This document shows, piece after piece, positions 18,455-28,108 of a stretch of 64,000 nt of DNA. Made by a program: the position numbers and the translations under genes. Below the pieces are notes generated by a model. It was not told the DNA's origin. It did not search any database and was given only the letters and a program-made list of their open reading frames with translations. Where the stretch lies: contig NZ_JAKRFD010000002.1 of NCBI RefSeq assembly GCF_022348185.1, positions 124,001-188,000 on the forward strand. Reading direction: 5' to 3'. Numbering within the stretch: the first letter of the stretch is position 1; each line of letters begins with the position of its first letter. The stretch comes from Epibacterium sp. Ofav1-8 (GTDB taxonomy: Bacteria > Pseudomonadota > Alphaproteobacteria > Rhodobacterales > Rhodobacteraceae).

Positions 18455-19846
18455 TCAATCGGTGCCTGTGCGGGCCTGAGGTGCGGGTTCGGCGCGATCA
18501 GCGGTGCCGCCCGCGGATGCGTGCATATCCACCACCTGCGTCGCCCCGTTGCCGGTTTCAAAGCGTGCCATCTGGCGGGTCATTTCCTTGGCGTCATTGG
18601 CAAGAGTCTGGCTGGCGGCGGTGGTTTCTTCGACCATGGCCGCGTTGTGCTGGGTCACCTCGTCAAGCTGGCTGATGCCGGTGTTGATTTCCCCAAGCGT
18701 AACGGATTGTTCCTCTGTCCCGCGCGCAATCTCGGTCACATTCTCGGAGATTGAGTTGACGCTTGCGATGATATTCTCAAGCTCCGTACCGGTGCGCCCG
18801 ACCAGAGATACGCCGTCGGCGACATGTTTGGTGCTCTGCTCGATCAGCCCCTTGATCTCACCGGCGGCATCGGCAGAGCGCAGCGCCAGTCCGCGCACCT
18901 CGGATGCGACCACCGCAAACCCGCGCCCGGCCTCGCCGGCCCGTGCGGCCTCGACCCCGGCATTGAGCGCCAGGAGGTTGGTCTGAAAGGCAATATCGTC
19001 GATGACAGAGATGATCTTGGCGATTTCCTCCGAGGAAGCTTCGATCTTGGACATGGCGTTGACGGCTTCTTCAACCACGTGACCGCTCTTCTTGGCGGTG
19101 TCGCGCGCAGTCTGAACGTTGCTCTCCACCTCCTTGGCGCCATCGGCAGCAGAGCGCACGGTTGCGGTCAGTTCCTCGATCGCGGCGGCGGTCTGTTCCA
19201 GCGTGGCGGCCTGGTTTTCCGTGCGATGCGACAGTTCGGCAGAGGATGTGTTCATCTCGTCCGCGGTTCTGTTGACCCCCTGAGCCACTTCGTTGACCGC
19301 GGAAATGGCGTCCTGCAACGCTTCGACCGCGCCGTTGTAGGAGCTGACCAAACGCTGAATATCCTCGCGGTCCGAGGGGGGCAGCCGATAGGTGAGATCG
19401 CCCTTGCGCAGTTCCTCCAGCGCGGTGCCGATCCCGAGCAGTTCCTGACGACGGCCGGTGACATCGGTGGCAATCTTCACCACCTGGATGACCTTGCCAT
19501 CTGCATCCAGAATTGGCCCGTAGGTGGCCTGGATCCAGACCACATCACCGTTCTTGCGCAGGCGCGGAAACTGATCCGCATAGGCTTTGCCCGCGGCGAG
19601 GTCGGCCCACATCTGGGTGTAGCGTTCCGTCTTGGCGAAGGAGGGGTAGACAAACATGCTGTGATGCTTGCCCTGGATCTCTTCCAGCTCGTATCCCATC
19701 GTTGTGAGGAAATTCTCGTTGGCGCGGATGATCGTGCCATCTGGCTCGAATTCGATCAGCGCCTGGGTCCGGTCAATCATCTCGGACAACAGTCGGTTGC
19801 TATCCAAGGCGGAGACGGGCGTTTTCTTAGACTTTCCAAAAAGCAT
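18455..19846 (-). CDS. Soluble PAS-domain methyl-accepting chemotaxis protein
   Basis: A 463-residue cytoplasmic chemoreceptor without membrane segments. A single PAS domain spans about residues 20-130 ([37 protein letters not shown]). A linker precedes a methyl-accepting signalling domain whose tip reads [20 protein letters not shown] followed by [14 protein letters not shown] redox or small-molecule cue sensed through PAS is the usual mode for this type; no ligand can be read from sequence. The protein is closely similar in layout and tip to the one at 22153-23514. No che genes are in the window. Confidence 0.93.
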   Translation of the reverse strand: MLFGKSKKTPVSALDSNRLLSEMIDRTQALIEFEPDGTIIRANENFLTTMGYELEEIQGKHHSMFVYPSFAKTERYTQMWADLAAGKAYADQFPRLRKNGDVVWIQATYGPILDADGKVIQVVKIATDVTGRRQELLGIGTALEELRKGDLTYRLPPSDREDIQRLVSSYNGAVEALQDAISAVNEVAQGVNRTADEMNTSSAELSHRTENQAATLEQTAAAIEELTATVRSAADGAKEVESNVQTARDTAKKSGHVVEEAVNAMSKIEASSEEIAKIISVIDDIAFQTNLLALNAGVEAARAGEAGRGFAVVASEVRGLALRSADAAGEIKGLIEQSTKHVADGVSLVGRTGTELENIIASVNSISENVTEIARGTEEQSVTLGEINTGISQLDEVTQHNAAMVEETTAASQTLANDAKEMTRQMARFETGNGATQVVDMHASAGGTADRAEPAPQARTGTD

Positions 19847-20422
19847 GACGGTTCTGACACTCGCTGAATTGGGAGGCGTCGCCTCGGAATTTTCGCACTC
19901 CTTGGTATGGAGAAGTTCCTAAACTTTCCTTGCTCCGAAGAAAAACCAGCATAAAATCGGCCGCTGCCCCGTTTGGAGGCGGCAAGCTTAATAGAGGTTA
20001 TTGGATCAAGCTACTGTTAATAGAGAGAAGTTTCACAAATTCGCGCGCATCTTCTGACCAGTGAAATCTGCGCGAAACACCTCTCTTTGCGATGCGCACC
20101 TGCGAAACAGAAGAATGATCAGGCGTCACAACGCATCGCGAAGGGGGCGCACAGGTCCGGCTGCGGCGCCAGATGCGGCGCGGCTGAGAAAGAACATCAA
20201 AGGCGTTGCGCTGATGGCTTTAGGCAATGATCTGCCCGCTCGGAGGCCGCAGTCTTTTGGTTCGCCCTGTTCAAGTATGATGTGCGACCCAACGCGCCCT
20301 CGGCCGGTGTCTGAATTTCTGCGGTCCCATCAGGTCCGCCGAACCTTGTGCCCGATAGACCGTGCGGCAGGTGGGCGCTTGCAGTGGCGTGTCGCGGGGA
20401 GACTCGTTTGGAGGCCTCGGTG
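19847..20422. other. Spacer upstream of the first chemoreceptor
   Basis: This stretch holds an AT-richer leader (19920-20040) suited to the chemoreceptor promoter, and a loose inverted repeat, GCGATGCG (20089-20096) with CGCATCGC (20132-20139). The open frames here look like shadows, and I call no gene. Confidence 0.4.
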
Positions 20423-20587
20423 TCAGGCCCGATCCGGGGGCAGGCTCTTGCCCGGGGCGATCAGAGCATTGGGCGCGGGAAAGACCGCCTCGGCACTCAA
20501 GCGTGCCGCTTTCGGCATGGTGACCGGCAACAACACCAGGCCCGCCAGACAGGCGGCAGCGACAGCGACCAGGATCAGTAAGGTCAT
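20423..20587 (-). CDS. Possible 54-residue single-span membrane protein
   Basis: The frame from MTLLILVAVAAACLAGLVLL gives one clean N-terminal hydrophobic helix and a short tail rich in Ala and Pro. It sits alone in a 1-kb spacer between a chemoreceptor and an AraC-type gene. No strong ribosome-binding site precedes it, so coding is uncertain. Confidence 0.3.
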   Translation of the reverse strand: MTLLILVAVAAACLAGLVLLPVTMPKAARLSAEAVFPAPNALIAPGKSLPPDRA

Positions 20588-20838
20588 GTCGTTCAGCCCG
20601 GCGGTCCCGGTCTTTTTTGGGTCGGTGTGCAGACCACTATGGTGACGGTGTCGACGGATTCTTGTGTCTTGGGCCATGCCAAACGCCTTTCCTGTTTTGG
20701 AAGCAGCCGATGCTCAGCGCGAGCGGGGCGGCGTTTTCCATCGATCCTGGGAAAGATGTTAGGCGCCAGACCGCGTCAGGTATTGGCCGTTCCTGCCAAG
20801 GTCATGGCCGAACCTGCCACGGTCCTGCCATGGGCGGA

Positions 20839-21894
20839 TCAGACGTTGGAGGCCTGCTGCTGCCTGAATTGTGCCGGAGCTTGTCCAACCCAGCGCTTGA
20901 ACGCGCGGCTAAAGGTGCTTTGTTCGGAGAACCCCGTCAGAAAGGCAACTTCCGCGATGGAAACATCGCTTGTGCGCAGCATCTCCTGCGCCAGCGCCAA
21001 CTGAGCCCGGCCGACAACATCGCGGAAGGTCAGCCCTTCCTCCGCGAGGCGACGATAGAGCGTGCGCTCACTCAGTCCCATGTCACGCGCGATGACGGCG
21101 GCCTGGGGGCGCCCGTTGCTCAGCGTCGGGGTGAGGTGGTGCATCAATGTCTCGACAAGCGACGCGCCGTCTTGCAAGGAGCCGAATTCTGCCTCGAGGT
21201 GTTCTGTCACAAAATCCGAGACAGCCGCATCACCAAGACGGTTCGGCAGATCTAGCATGGTCGCGTGCATCGTGATCGTGTCGCGGTCCGCCTCAAACCG
21301 GACCGGGCAGCCAAACAGCTCCGCGTAGCGTGCAGGATCGCTTCGGCAGGCATGACGGAACGACACAAACTCGAACGCAAGGTCGGATCCGACAAAGCGG
21401 CGCATATTTTGCGCGAACCCTGCAAGCGCGCCTTCGTTGCGAAACTCAAGCGTGGCGTTATGCGCGCTTTGTGGTTCGAATATCAAAGATGCCGAGACAC
21501 CTGTCTCGCAGAGCCGGTAGACCGCCGTGTCCGTCACGAGACGATAGTACCGCTCCACACGCTGTAGTGACTCGCGCAGGTTCGGCGCTGTCTTGATTGC
21601 AAGCCCAAGGACGCCGAGATGATCGGTTTGAACCTGATCGGCATATGCGGTCAGAAGCGCGACATCGTCTCCCGCGAAGTCACGGGCAATATCAAGGATA
21701 TCGAAGTAATCGACATCCTCAATCATGTCATTCTGAGCCGGACGAAAGCGCCGAACAACGCGTCCGTCAGCGAGCAGTTCCCCCTCGCTTGTCAGCGTCA
21801 TTCCGGCCGATTGAGCCATCACACGCGCGAATGTAATTGTTACGCTTGGCATGGAACGGGACGATACAGCAACAGCCTGCGCGGAACCAGTCAT
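20839..21894 (-). CDS. AraC-family transcriptional regulator
   Basis: A regulator of about 351 residues with an N-terminal Arabinose_bd-type effector domain of the OruR/GliR-like class (FDILDIARDFAGDDVALLTAY) and a C-terminal double helix-turn-helix (VIARDMGLSERTLYRRLAEEG; SIAEVAFLTGFSEQSTFSRAF). Regulators of this class often respond to amino acids or aromatic compounds. No metabolic gene is adjacent, so its target is unknown; it lies between two chemoreceptor genes on the same strand. The start at MTGSAQ is uncertain; the open frame begins 31 codons earlier. Confidence 0.85.
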   Translation of the reverse strand: MTGSAQAVAVSSRSMPSVTITFARVMAQSAGMTLTSEGELLADGRVVRRFRPAQNDMIEDVDYFDILDIARDFAGDDVALLTAYADQVQTDHLGVLGLAIKTAPNLRESLQRVERYYRLVTDTAVYRLCETGVSASLIFEPQSAHNATLEFRNEGALAGFAQNMRRFVGSDLAFEFVSFRHACRSDPARYAELFGCPVRFEADRDTITMHATMLDLPNRLGDAAVSDFVTEHLEAEFGSLQDGASLVETLMHHLTPTLSNGRPQAAVIARDMGLSERTLYRRLAEEGLTFRDVVGRAQLALAQEMLRTSDVSIAEVAFLTGFSEQSTFSRAFKRWVGQAPAQFRQQQASNV

Positions 21895-22076
21895 CGTGAA
21901 TGTTGAATGTGTCAGGCGGCTATTCTGGGTGAGTATGTGAGGCCGCGCAACACCGCTGCCTGAAGGAACGCGCGCTTCCTTAGCCAAACATCTGCTTTGT
22001 GGGGCGAACGATCACCTGTTGCAGAACCTCATCCGCAGCATGCGCGCCTGTGTGGTGGGCGGTCATATTTGCTGAC

Positions 22077-22110
22077 GAAAAAAAGGGCTGGCGACACCCG
22101 TCGCCAGCCC
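22077..22110 (-). terminator. Terminator after the second chemoreceptor gene
   Basis: GGGCTGGCGA (22085-22094) and TCGCCAGCCC (22101-22110) form a perfect 10-bp stem with a 6-base loop. Read on the minus strand it is followed by seven T residues. Confidence 0.9.
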
Positions 22111-22152
22111 GCCAATGCCCGTTTGGTGGCATCCAAGAGGCTGACGGTGGGG

Positions 22153-23514
22153 TCAGCTTGCGAAACGGGTCTCGGTGCCGGGTCTGTCGTTCGATGCGGA
22201 CGCGGTGCTCACCTTGCCAACTCGAAAACTCGAGATGCTGCTGGCCAGTTTGTCCGCATCGCTTGCAAGTGTTTGCCCTGCTGCGGTTGTCTCTTCCACC
22301 ATCGCTGCGTTGTGCTGGGTCACACTGTCCATCTGGGCAACACCTGTGTTGATCTCGCCCAGTGTGATCGATTGTTCGGATGCGCCGCGCGCAATGTCAG
22401 CGATGTTGTCCGCGATGGTCGCAACCACGTTGATGATCTTTTCCAGCTCCTCGCCGGCATTGCCGACCAGCTCCACACCAGCTTTGACGTGGGAAGAGCT
22501 TTCGGTGATCAGCGCCTTGATCTCACCGGCTGCCTCTGAAGACCGCTGTGCTAGGCCGCGTACTTCCGACGCCACGACAGCAAAGCCGCGGCCAGCCTCG
22601 CCGGCGCGGGCGGCTTCGACACCTGCGTTGAGCGCCAGAAGGTTGGTCTGAAAGGCAATATCGTCGATGACGGAAATGATGTTGGTGATCTGTTGAGAGG
22701 AACTCTCGATCCGCGCCATCGCCTCGACCCCTTTGGCGACCACGGCGCCGCCATTCTCGGCGGTCTTCTTCGCCTCTACCGTGGAGGCCTCGACTTCAGA
22801 TGCACCTTCCGCGGACTGGCGCACCGTCGCAGTCAGTTCTTCCATTGCAGCCGCTGTTTGCTCCAGAGTCGCCGCCTGGGTTTCGGTGCGTTTGGACAGA
22901 TCGGAGGACGCCTCGCAAATTTCACGTGACGTACGCTCGATCGCGCTGGAGATCTCTTGAACCATCGAAATCGACGCGCAGAGCCTTTGCGACGCTTTCT
23001 CCAGATTGTCACCAATCAACCGCAGGTCAGGAAGATTTGATTTTTGAAAGGTGAGTTCGAGGTTGCCGTTGCTGAGGTCTTCGAGCGCTTTGGCGATTTC
23101 TGCGACGCCGGTCTGGCGCTCGGTGATGTCGCTTGCGATTTTCATGACGCCAATGACGTTGCCCTCGTGGTCGTGCAATGGCGCATAGGTGGCTTGGATC
23201 CACACTATGTCGCCGTGTTTGGTTACGCGCGGAAACTGGTCAGTGAAACTCTCTCCGGCGGCAAGCTGCGTCCAGAAATTCGAATACTCTTCAGATTTTG
23301 CGTATTCTTCATCAACAAACATGGAATGATGCCGGCCCACAATTTCGTCCAGCGAATATCCGACGGTCGACAGGAAGTTCTCGTTTGCCTCTATGATGGT
23401 GCCATCACTTTGAAAACGAATGGTCGCCTGTGTCTTGTCGATCATGTTCAGCACAAACTCCTGAGCGTTGAGATTCGCATCAGGTTTGGACTTGGAGCGT
23501 AAACGAGTGAACAT
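22153..23514 (-). CDS. Soluble PAS-domain methyl-accepting chemotaxis protein, paralogue
   Basis: A 453-residue cytoplasmic chemoreceptor with the same layout as the protein at 18455-19846: PAS at about residues 20-130 (FQSDGTIIEANENFLSTVGYS, WIQATYAPLHDHEGNV), linker, then a signalling domain with an almost identical tip ([20 protein letters not shown]). The PAS domain is more diverged than the tip, as expected when two receptors share a signalling array but sense different cues. AAGGTG lies 8 bases before the start. It ends just before the strong terminator at 22077-22110. Confidence 0.93.
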   Translation of the reverse strand: MFTRLRSKSKPDANLNAQEFVLNMIDKTQATIRFQSDGTIIEANENFLSTVGYSLDEIVGRHHSMFVDEEYAKSEEYSNFWTQLAAGESFTDQFPRVTKHGDIVWIQATYAPLHDHEGNVIGVMKIASDITERQTGVAEIAKALEDLSNGNLELTFQKSNLPDLRLIGDNLEKASQRLCASISMVQEISSAIERTSREICEASSDLSKRTETQAATLEQTAAAMEELTATVRQSAEGASEVEASTVEAKKTAENGGAVVAKGVEAMARIESSSQQITNIISVIDDIAFQTNLLALNAGVEAARAGEAGRGFAVVASEVRGLAQRSSEAAGEIKALITESSSHVKAGVELVGNAGEELEKIINVVATIADNIADIARGASEQSITLGEINTGVAQMDSVTQHNAAMVEETTAAGQTLASDADKLASSISSFRVGKVSTASASNDRPGTETRFAS

Positions 23515-23655
23515 CCTAGCAGCACCTTCTTTGGTGTGAATCGTTACATTGCGGATCTTCTATATTTGGTATGTTGAAAATCAGTAAATTATCGTGAGAG
23601 AAATCTTACGCGCGTGAAAGACCTGTCACCTGTCCCGTGAACCAGCACGTGATCA

Positions 23656-23898
23656 CTATTTTTGCCAACGCGGATGCGGTAGCCGCCGGCCTATCATCCA
23701 GGGTGACTGGCCGTTGCCTTGGGCGATCAACTCGCGGATCTCCTGTGACTTGTTGGAGATCCATGCCCCAATGAGCCGCTTCTTGTCGAATGGCCGGTTC
23801 TCGCGATACCGCTTACCCTTCCGTATAATGTCGATCTGTGCCAAGTAGGCCATCGATCCATCAGCGCGTTTTGTTCCATGACTGGCATGCCCCAACAT
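23656..23898 (-). pseudogene. Truncated phage-type integrase, N-terminal remnant
   Basis: About 80 residues remain, beginning MLGHASHGTKRADGSMAYLA. The segment GSMAYLAQIDIIRKGKRYRE, then NRPFDKKRLIGAWISNKSQE, resembles the N-terminal arm and start of the core-binding domain of tyrosine recombinases found in proteobacterial prophages and islands. The frame stops after RRLPHPRWQK with no catalytic domain (no R..HxRH..Y), so it cannot be functional. It lies head-to-head with dusA, less than 100 bases away. dusA is a documented integration site, so this is probably the scar of an excised or deleted element. Confidence 0.6.
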
Positions 23899-23993
23899 CT
23901 CCCGAAATATCCCCAACAGTTGTGGGGGGAAGGTGTCAGAACGTGCAAAAATACGCAGCAGACAGCCGGTTTTCGAGCCAGGGAAACGAGACG

Positions 23994-25004
23994 ATGACGA
24001 GTGAAAATACCTTGAAAACAGATCTTTGGCGCGCTGCTCGCTTTTCGGTTGCTCCGATGATGGATTGGACGACGCGCGAGTGCAGATATCTCCACCGGCT
24101 GCTGTCAAAAGGAACGCTGCTTTATACCGAGATGGTCACGGCGCCGGCTCTGGTGCGGGGGCGGGCGATGCACTTGCTGGACCATGATGACAGCGAACAT
24201 CCGGTGGCGCTGCAATTGGGGGGCTCCGACCCGCAGGAGCTGGCCGAGGCCGCGCGGCTTGGCGCCGATGCCGGCTATGATGAGATCAATCTCAACTGCG
24301 GCTGCCCAAGTGACCGCGTGCAATCGGGGGCCTTTGGCGCGATCCTGATGCAAAGCCCTGAACTGGTTGCGGAGTGCATGGCCGCGATGGCCGAGGCCGT
24401 GGATGTCGAGGTGACGGTGAAGTGCCGCATCGGTGTCGATGACCAGACCCCCGAGGAGATCCTTCCGACGTTTTTGGAGAAGATCCGCGCTGCCGGGGTG
24501 TCCCGTGTCACCATCCACGCGCGCAAGGCTTGGTTGCAGGGATTGTCGCCCAAGGAAAACCGCGATGTGCCGCCGCTTGACTACGATCTGGTGCACCGGA
24601 TGAAGGCCGCCTTTCCTGATATGCACATATCCATCAACGGCGGTATCGCCTCGCTCGAGGAGGCGGAGGCGCATTTGGCGCGCGGTCTGGACGGGGTGAT
24701 GGTGGGGCGTGCCGCCTATCATCAACCGGCGGATCTGCTGTGCGCGGCGGATCCCAGGATCTATGGCTGCGGATCGGCCAGCGATCCTGTCGACGTGGTG
24801 CGGCAGATGCTGCCCTATATCGAGCGCGAGATGCAGAAAGGGGCCCGGTTGCACCAGGTTACCCGCCATATGCTGGGCCTGTTTGCCGGACGTCCCGGCG
24901 CGCGGCAATGGCGGCGTCACCTGTCTGAGGGCAGCAGCCGCAAGGGCGCCGGGCCGCAGCTGGTCGAGGAGGCGCTGGACCTCGTGCTGGCGCGGGCGGC
25001 TTGA
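23994..25004 (+). CDS. dusA: tRNA-dihydrouridine(20/20a) synthase DusA
   Basis: A 336-residue FMN enzyme reducing uridines 20 and 20a in the D-loop of tRNAs. The start FSVAPMMDWTTRECRYLHRL, then LQLGGSDPQELAEAA, NLNCGCPSDRVQSGAFGAI (catalytic Cys) and INGGI, are typical of DusA. The start ATG 23994 is in a GA-rich context; an open frame extends upstream but is not DusA-like. An integrase remnant lies just upstream and the downstream gene overlaps its stop codon. Confidence 0.95.
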   Translation: MTSENTLKTDLWRAARFSVAPMMDWTTRECRYLHRLLSKGTLLYTEMVTAPALVRGRAMHLLDHDDSEHPVALQLGGSDPQELAEAARLGADAGYDEINLNCGCPSDRVQSGAFGAILMQSPELVAECMAAMAEAVDVEVTVKCRIGVDDQTPEEILPTFLEKIRAAGVSRVTIHARKAWLQGLSPKENRDVPPLDYDLVHRMKAAFPDMHISINGGIASLEEAEAHLARGLDGVMVGRAAYHQPADLLCAADPRIYGCGSASDPVDVVRQMLPYIEREMQKGARLHQVTRHMLGLFAGRPGARQWRRHLSEGSSRKGAGPQLVEEALDLVLARAA

Positions 25005-25804
25005 TGCAGGGCGCGCGCGTTCATTTCTTCGAAAAGGGCTGGGTTCGGTTTCCGGCGAACGGCGAGACCCTGGCCTGGGCCGAGCATGCGCGCGGGCAGG
25101 GCATAAAGGCCGTTGCGGACCCCGCGCATGCGCCCTGGATCGATTGCGAGGGCACCTGGTTCATCGGCGTGGATGCCTTGCCCAATGATCCGCAGGGACG
25201 GTTGCGGGGCGGGCCCGAACTCGCAGGGCCGGCGCTTCAGTTCATTGCCACCCACCTCGGCGGCATCGGGACGCTGCACCCGGCGCAGCTTTCGGTGATC
25301 TACCCGGGCTACCCGCGGCCGCGGCGGGGCGAAAGCGCGGCCGCGTTTGGCTATCGCCGCAATCGCGACGCGGCCCATGTGGACGGGGTAAAGATGTTTG
25401 GCGATGCCCGCCGCCGCCGGGTGGAGGAGCCGCACGCCTGGGTGCTTGGAGTGCCGCTCAACCGTGCCAGTGCAGATGCCGCGCCGCTGGTGGTCTGGGA
25501 AGGCAGTCACGAAATCATGCGCGCGGCCTTCTCTGCCGCCTTTGATGGCGTCGATCCGGCGCAATGGCATGAGGTTGATGTGACCGAGGCCTATGGCGCG
25601 GCCCGGCGCGCGGTGTTCGAGACCTGCCCGCGGATCACGGTTCACGCGCAACCGGGCGAGGCCTATCTCATGCATCGGCTCTGCCTGCATGGGGTCGCTC
25701 CCTGGGCCGAGGGGGCCTCCGCGCCGGAGGGGGAGGGGCGGATGATCGCTTACTTCCGTCCCGAGATGCAGGATTGGCAGGCCCATTGGCTCGCCGATCC
25801 CTGA
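25004..25804 (+). CDS. PhyH-like (phytanoyl-CoA dioxygenase family) protein
   Basis: A 266-residue protein whose ATG shares a base with the dusA stop (TGATG), so translation is probably coupled. The segment RDAAHVDGVK gives an HxD pair and CLHGVAPW a distal histidine, with GRMIAYFRPE supplying an arginine; together they resemble the Fe(II)/2-oxoglutarate site of phytanoyl-CoA dioxygenase-like enzymes. The substrate is unknown. Coupling to a tRNA-modifying enzyme is notable but may only reflect compact gene packing. Confidence 0.7.
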   Translation: MQGARVHFFEKGWVRFPANGETLAWAEHARGQGIKAVADPAHAPWIDCEGTWFIGVDALPNDPQGRLRGGPELAGPALQFIATHLGGIGTLHPAQLSVIYPGYPRPRRGESAAAFGYRRNRDAAHVDGVKMFGDARRRRVEEPHAWVLGVPLNRASADAAPLVVWEGSHEIMRAAFSAAFDGVDPAQWHEVDVTEAYGAARRAVFETCPRITVHAQPGEAYLMHRLCLHGVAPWAEGASAPEGEGRMIAYFRPEMQDWQAHWLADP

Positions 25805-25912
25805 GGCCGTCGGCAGCAGTGCAGCGCCTTTCCTATCGGGTGCCACCCACCTGCGGCCTGCCGGCGGGGCGATGATTCAAATGCCGATCCCCGGGCGGAA
25901 TGCGTCCTGACC

Positions 25913-26146
25913 CTAGCGGCGCCCGCTGCGTGCGGCGCGCCCGCCCCGTCGCCCTTTGGGCGCGGCAGAGCGGGAGGGCAGCTCTGCCATTACCTCGGCG
26001 CGTTCCGGGGCGCTCATCTTGGACCAGCGGGTGATTTCGTCAATGGAACGGGCGCAGCCGGTGCAGAGCCGTGTCTCCGGGTGGATGACACAGAGCTTGA
26101 TGCACGGGCTCTCGATTTCCTGCCGTTTCCAGACGTCATCAGACAT
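25913..26146 (-). CDS. DUF1289 small cysteine protein
   Basis: A 77-residue protein with the DUF1289 pattern: SPCIKLCVIHPETRLCTGCA, then R-x-x-DEI-x-x-W. The four cysteines probably bind a metal or iron-sulfur cluster; the function is not established. The C-terminus is Arg/Gly-rich (KGRRGGRAARSGRR), suggesting nucleic-acid contact, though this is inference. It starts 3 bases after the ruvX stop codon, as the last gene of the ccmI-ruvX unit. Confidence 0.85.
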   Translation of the reverse strand: MSDDVWKRQEIESPCIKLCVIHPETRLCTGCARSIDEITRWSKMSAPERAEVMAELPSRSAAPKGRRGGRAARSGRR

Positions 26147-26149
26147 GCT

Positions 26150-26623
26150 TCAACCGCTCCTCATGTGGCGCAACCGGTCCAGCGCCCCTTGCAGGATATA
26201 CGAAGCAGCAACATGGTCGATCACCTCGGAGCGACGTTTTCGGGACGTATCGGCCTCCAGAAGCGCGCGTTCGGCCGCGACGGTGGACAGGCGCTCGTCC
26301 CAGAAACCGATAGGCACATCGGTCACACGCGACAGGTTGCGGGCAAAGGCGCGGGTGGATTGGCAGCGCGGCCCTTCGGAGCCATCCATATTGCGCGGCA
26401 ACCCCAGGACAATGCCGCCGATCTCGCGCCCGGCGATGATCTCAAGCAGGCGATTGCTGTCGAGGGTGAACTTCTTGCGTCGGATCGTTTCCAGCGGGGT
26501 GGCCACGGCGCCGATCCGGTCGGAGACGGCAACGCCGATGGTCTTTTCGCCAAAATCGAGCCCGACCAGTGCGGTCATCGGGGGCAGGGCGTCGGCGAAC
26601 TCATCAAACAGATCGTGGATCAT
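26150..26623 (-). CDS. ruvX: Holliday junction resolvase-like protein RuvX (YqgF)
   Basis: A 157-residue RNase-H-fold protein. The start of the fold reads GLDFGEKTIGVAVSD, followed by VLGLPRNMDGSEG, FWDERLSTVAAE and a DHVAA-containing end, matching YqgF/RuvX. The family acts in 16S rRNA 5'-end processing and possibly junction resolution. Its ATG overlaps the stop of ccmI (ATGA), so both are translated from one message. Confidence 0.93.
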   Translation of the reverse strand: MIHDLFDEFADALPPMTALVGLDFGEKTIGVAVSDRIGAVATPLETIRRKKFTLDSNRLLEIIAGREIGGIVLGLPRNMDGSEGPRCQSTRAFARNLSRVTDVPIGFWDERLSTVAAERALLEADTSRKRRSEVIDHVAASYILQGALDRLRHMRSG

Positions 26624-27867
26624 TGGCTCGCCTCCATGCGGTCGCGTGCTGCGGCCAGCATCTCCAGCGCCGCGTCATTGCCGGCAAATTGGGTTTGCGC
26701 CTCGGCATAGATCTCGCGGGCCTGCTCGATGCGGCCCAAAACGCCAAGCGCGGTGATCAGCCGGGCCCATTCCGCCGGGCTGCCGCCTTCTTCGGCAAGG
26801 CGTGTTGCGAGGCCGGAGACCATGCCCTCAATCATCTGCTGGCGATCCTCCGCGGACAGGTCCTGCATCGCCGCCATCTGTTCGGCGCTGGGGCCGGGCA
26901 GGGCGGGGGCGCCGTCGGCTGTGCCGCCGGGGGTAATCGGGCGATAATCGACACCGGCCAGTGTCGCCATTTCGGGGATCTGGGCCTGGATCGCGCGGAT
27001 CCACGGTGCGCCGGGCGGGCCTTGGCGCAGGGTCTCGGCCCAGATCTGGAACCCGCGATCCGGTCGCCCGACCTGTCCCATCAGGAGCCCCATATAATAC
27101 CGTGCGCGGCCATCCTCCGGCTGCTGCGACAGCGCGCGCAACAGTAGCGCTTCCGCCTCGGGAGAGACATAACCGCCGGCCGCCATGACGTGTAGTTCGG
27201 CCTGGTCGATCAGCAACTGCGGATCAACATCACCCTCTTGCAGGGCAATATAGCGGGCGTTGGCCTCATACGCGGCCTTGAAATTGCCCAGTCGCGCCTC
27301 GTGCCGGGCCAGAAGCTGCTGGCCGCGTGCATCGTCGGGGCGATCCGCGGTGGCTGTGCGAAGTTCCTCGACCAGGCGCTGATAGTTCGGATCGATCTCC
27401 GGTGTCGGCGATGTGGGCAGGCGGGCCTCTGCCTCCTGCTGACCGGGGCGCGTGCGGGCGCGCTCTTCGGCCAGGGCGATACGATGATCGAGCCCGAAAT
27501 CGCCATAGCCCGGTGCCCCGATCTGCCAGTAGAGCGCAGCGGTGCCGCCCACAACCACAAGCGCCATCACCGCCGCAGTGACACGGCTGGGGCCATTGGG
27601 TTGCGGCGCGCCGGTTTCCGCCGCCTGAACCTGTGCATCCGCGGCCAGAATGCGGCGCGAGATCTCGGTGCGCAGCCGTTCCGCATCGGCGGCGGTGACG
27701 ATGCCACGGGCGACATCCCGGTCCAGATCCTTCAATTGCTGGCGATAGACCCGCAGGTCATAGGCCGCCGCCGGTTCGCCTGATCCGTTTTTGTTGCGCA
27801 GCAACACCAGCGCCAGAAACCCCGCCATCACAAGGGTCAACGCACCGGTCAAAATCCAAAAAGCCAT
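26620..27867 (-). CDS. ccmI: Cytochrome c maturation protein CcmI
   Basis: A 415-residue membrane-anchored chaperone that presents apocytochrome c to the heme ligase. The start MAFWILTGALTLVMAGFLAL is the first membrane helix and has GGAGAG 5 bases upstream; a longer frame (81 codons) upstream lacks CcmI features. The cytoplasmic loop carries YRQQLKDLDRDVARGIV, followed by a second helix near residue 100 (VTAAVMALVVVGGTAALYW) and periplasmic TPR-like repeats to the end. The other ccm genes (ccmABCDG) are 33 kb away in this window. Confidence 0.93.
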   Translation of the reverse strand: MAFWILTGALTLVMAGFLALVLLRNKNGSGEPAAAYDLRVYRQQLKDLDRDVARGIVTAADAERLRTEISRRILAADAQVQAAETGAPQPNGPSRVTAAVMALVVVGGTAALYWQIGAPGYGDFGLDHRIALAEERARTRPGQQEAEARLPTSPTPEIDPNYQRLVEELRTATADRPDDARGQQLLARHEARLGNFKAAYEANARYIALQEGDVDPQLLIDQAELHVMAAGGYVSPEAEALLLRALSQQPEDGRARYYMGLLMGQVGRPDRGFQIWAETLRQGPPGAPWIRAIQAQIPEMATLAGVDYRPITPGGTADGAPALPGPSAEQMAAMQDLSAEDRQQMIEGMVSGLATRLAEEGGSPAEWARLITALGVLGRIEQAREIYAEAQTQFAGNDAALEMLAAARDRMEASQ

Positions 27868-28108
27868 GGTCTCTCCGCCGTTTGTTCCCATGTATAGATG
27901 CGGGCGCGCAGAAAAAAGCCCTATTGCTGCGACCCGCTGTCCCGTCTGCGGCGCGGGTGCGGGTGCGTCAGATCCGAGGGGCGCGGCCAATTCCCGGGCT
28001 GCGGCAGAGGCGATGTCGCAAACCTGACGAAACGCGACGATTAACGGCGCGGGGCGGGGCGCAAACGCAGGCATACCTATGTGCAGACACGAAGCATTGG
28101 ATTCGCTC

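Noticed and set aside
20061-20645. 194-codon frame upstream of the AraC gene
   Set aside because: Arg-rich without domain, and it overlaps a more protein-like small membrane frame on the other strand.
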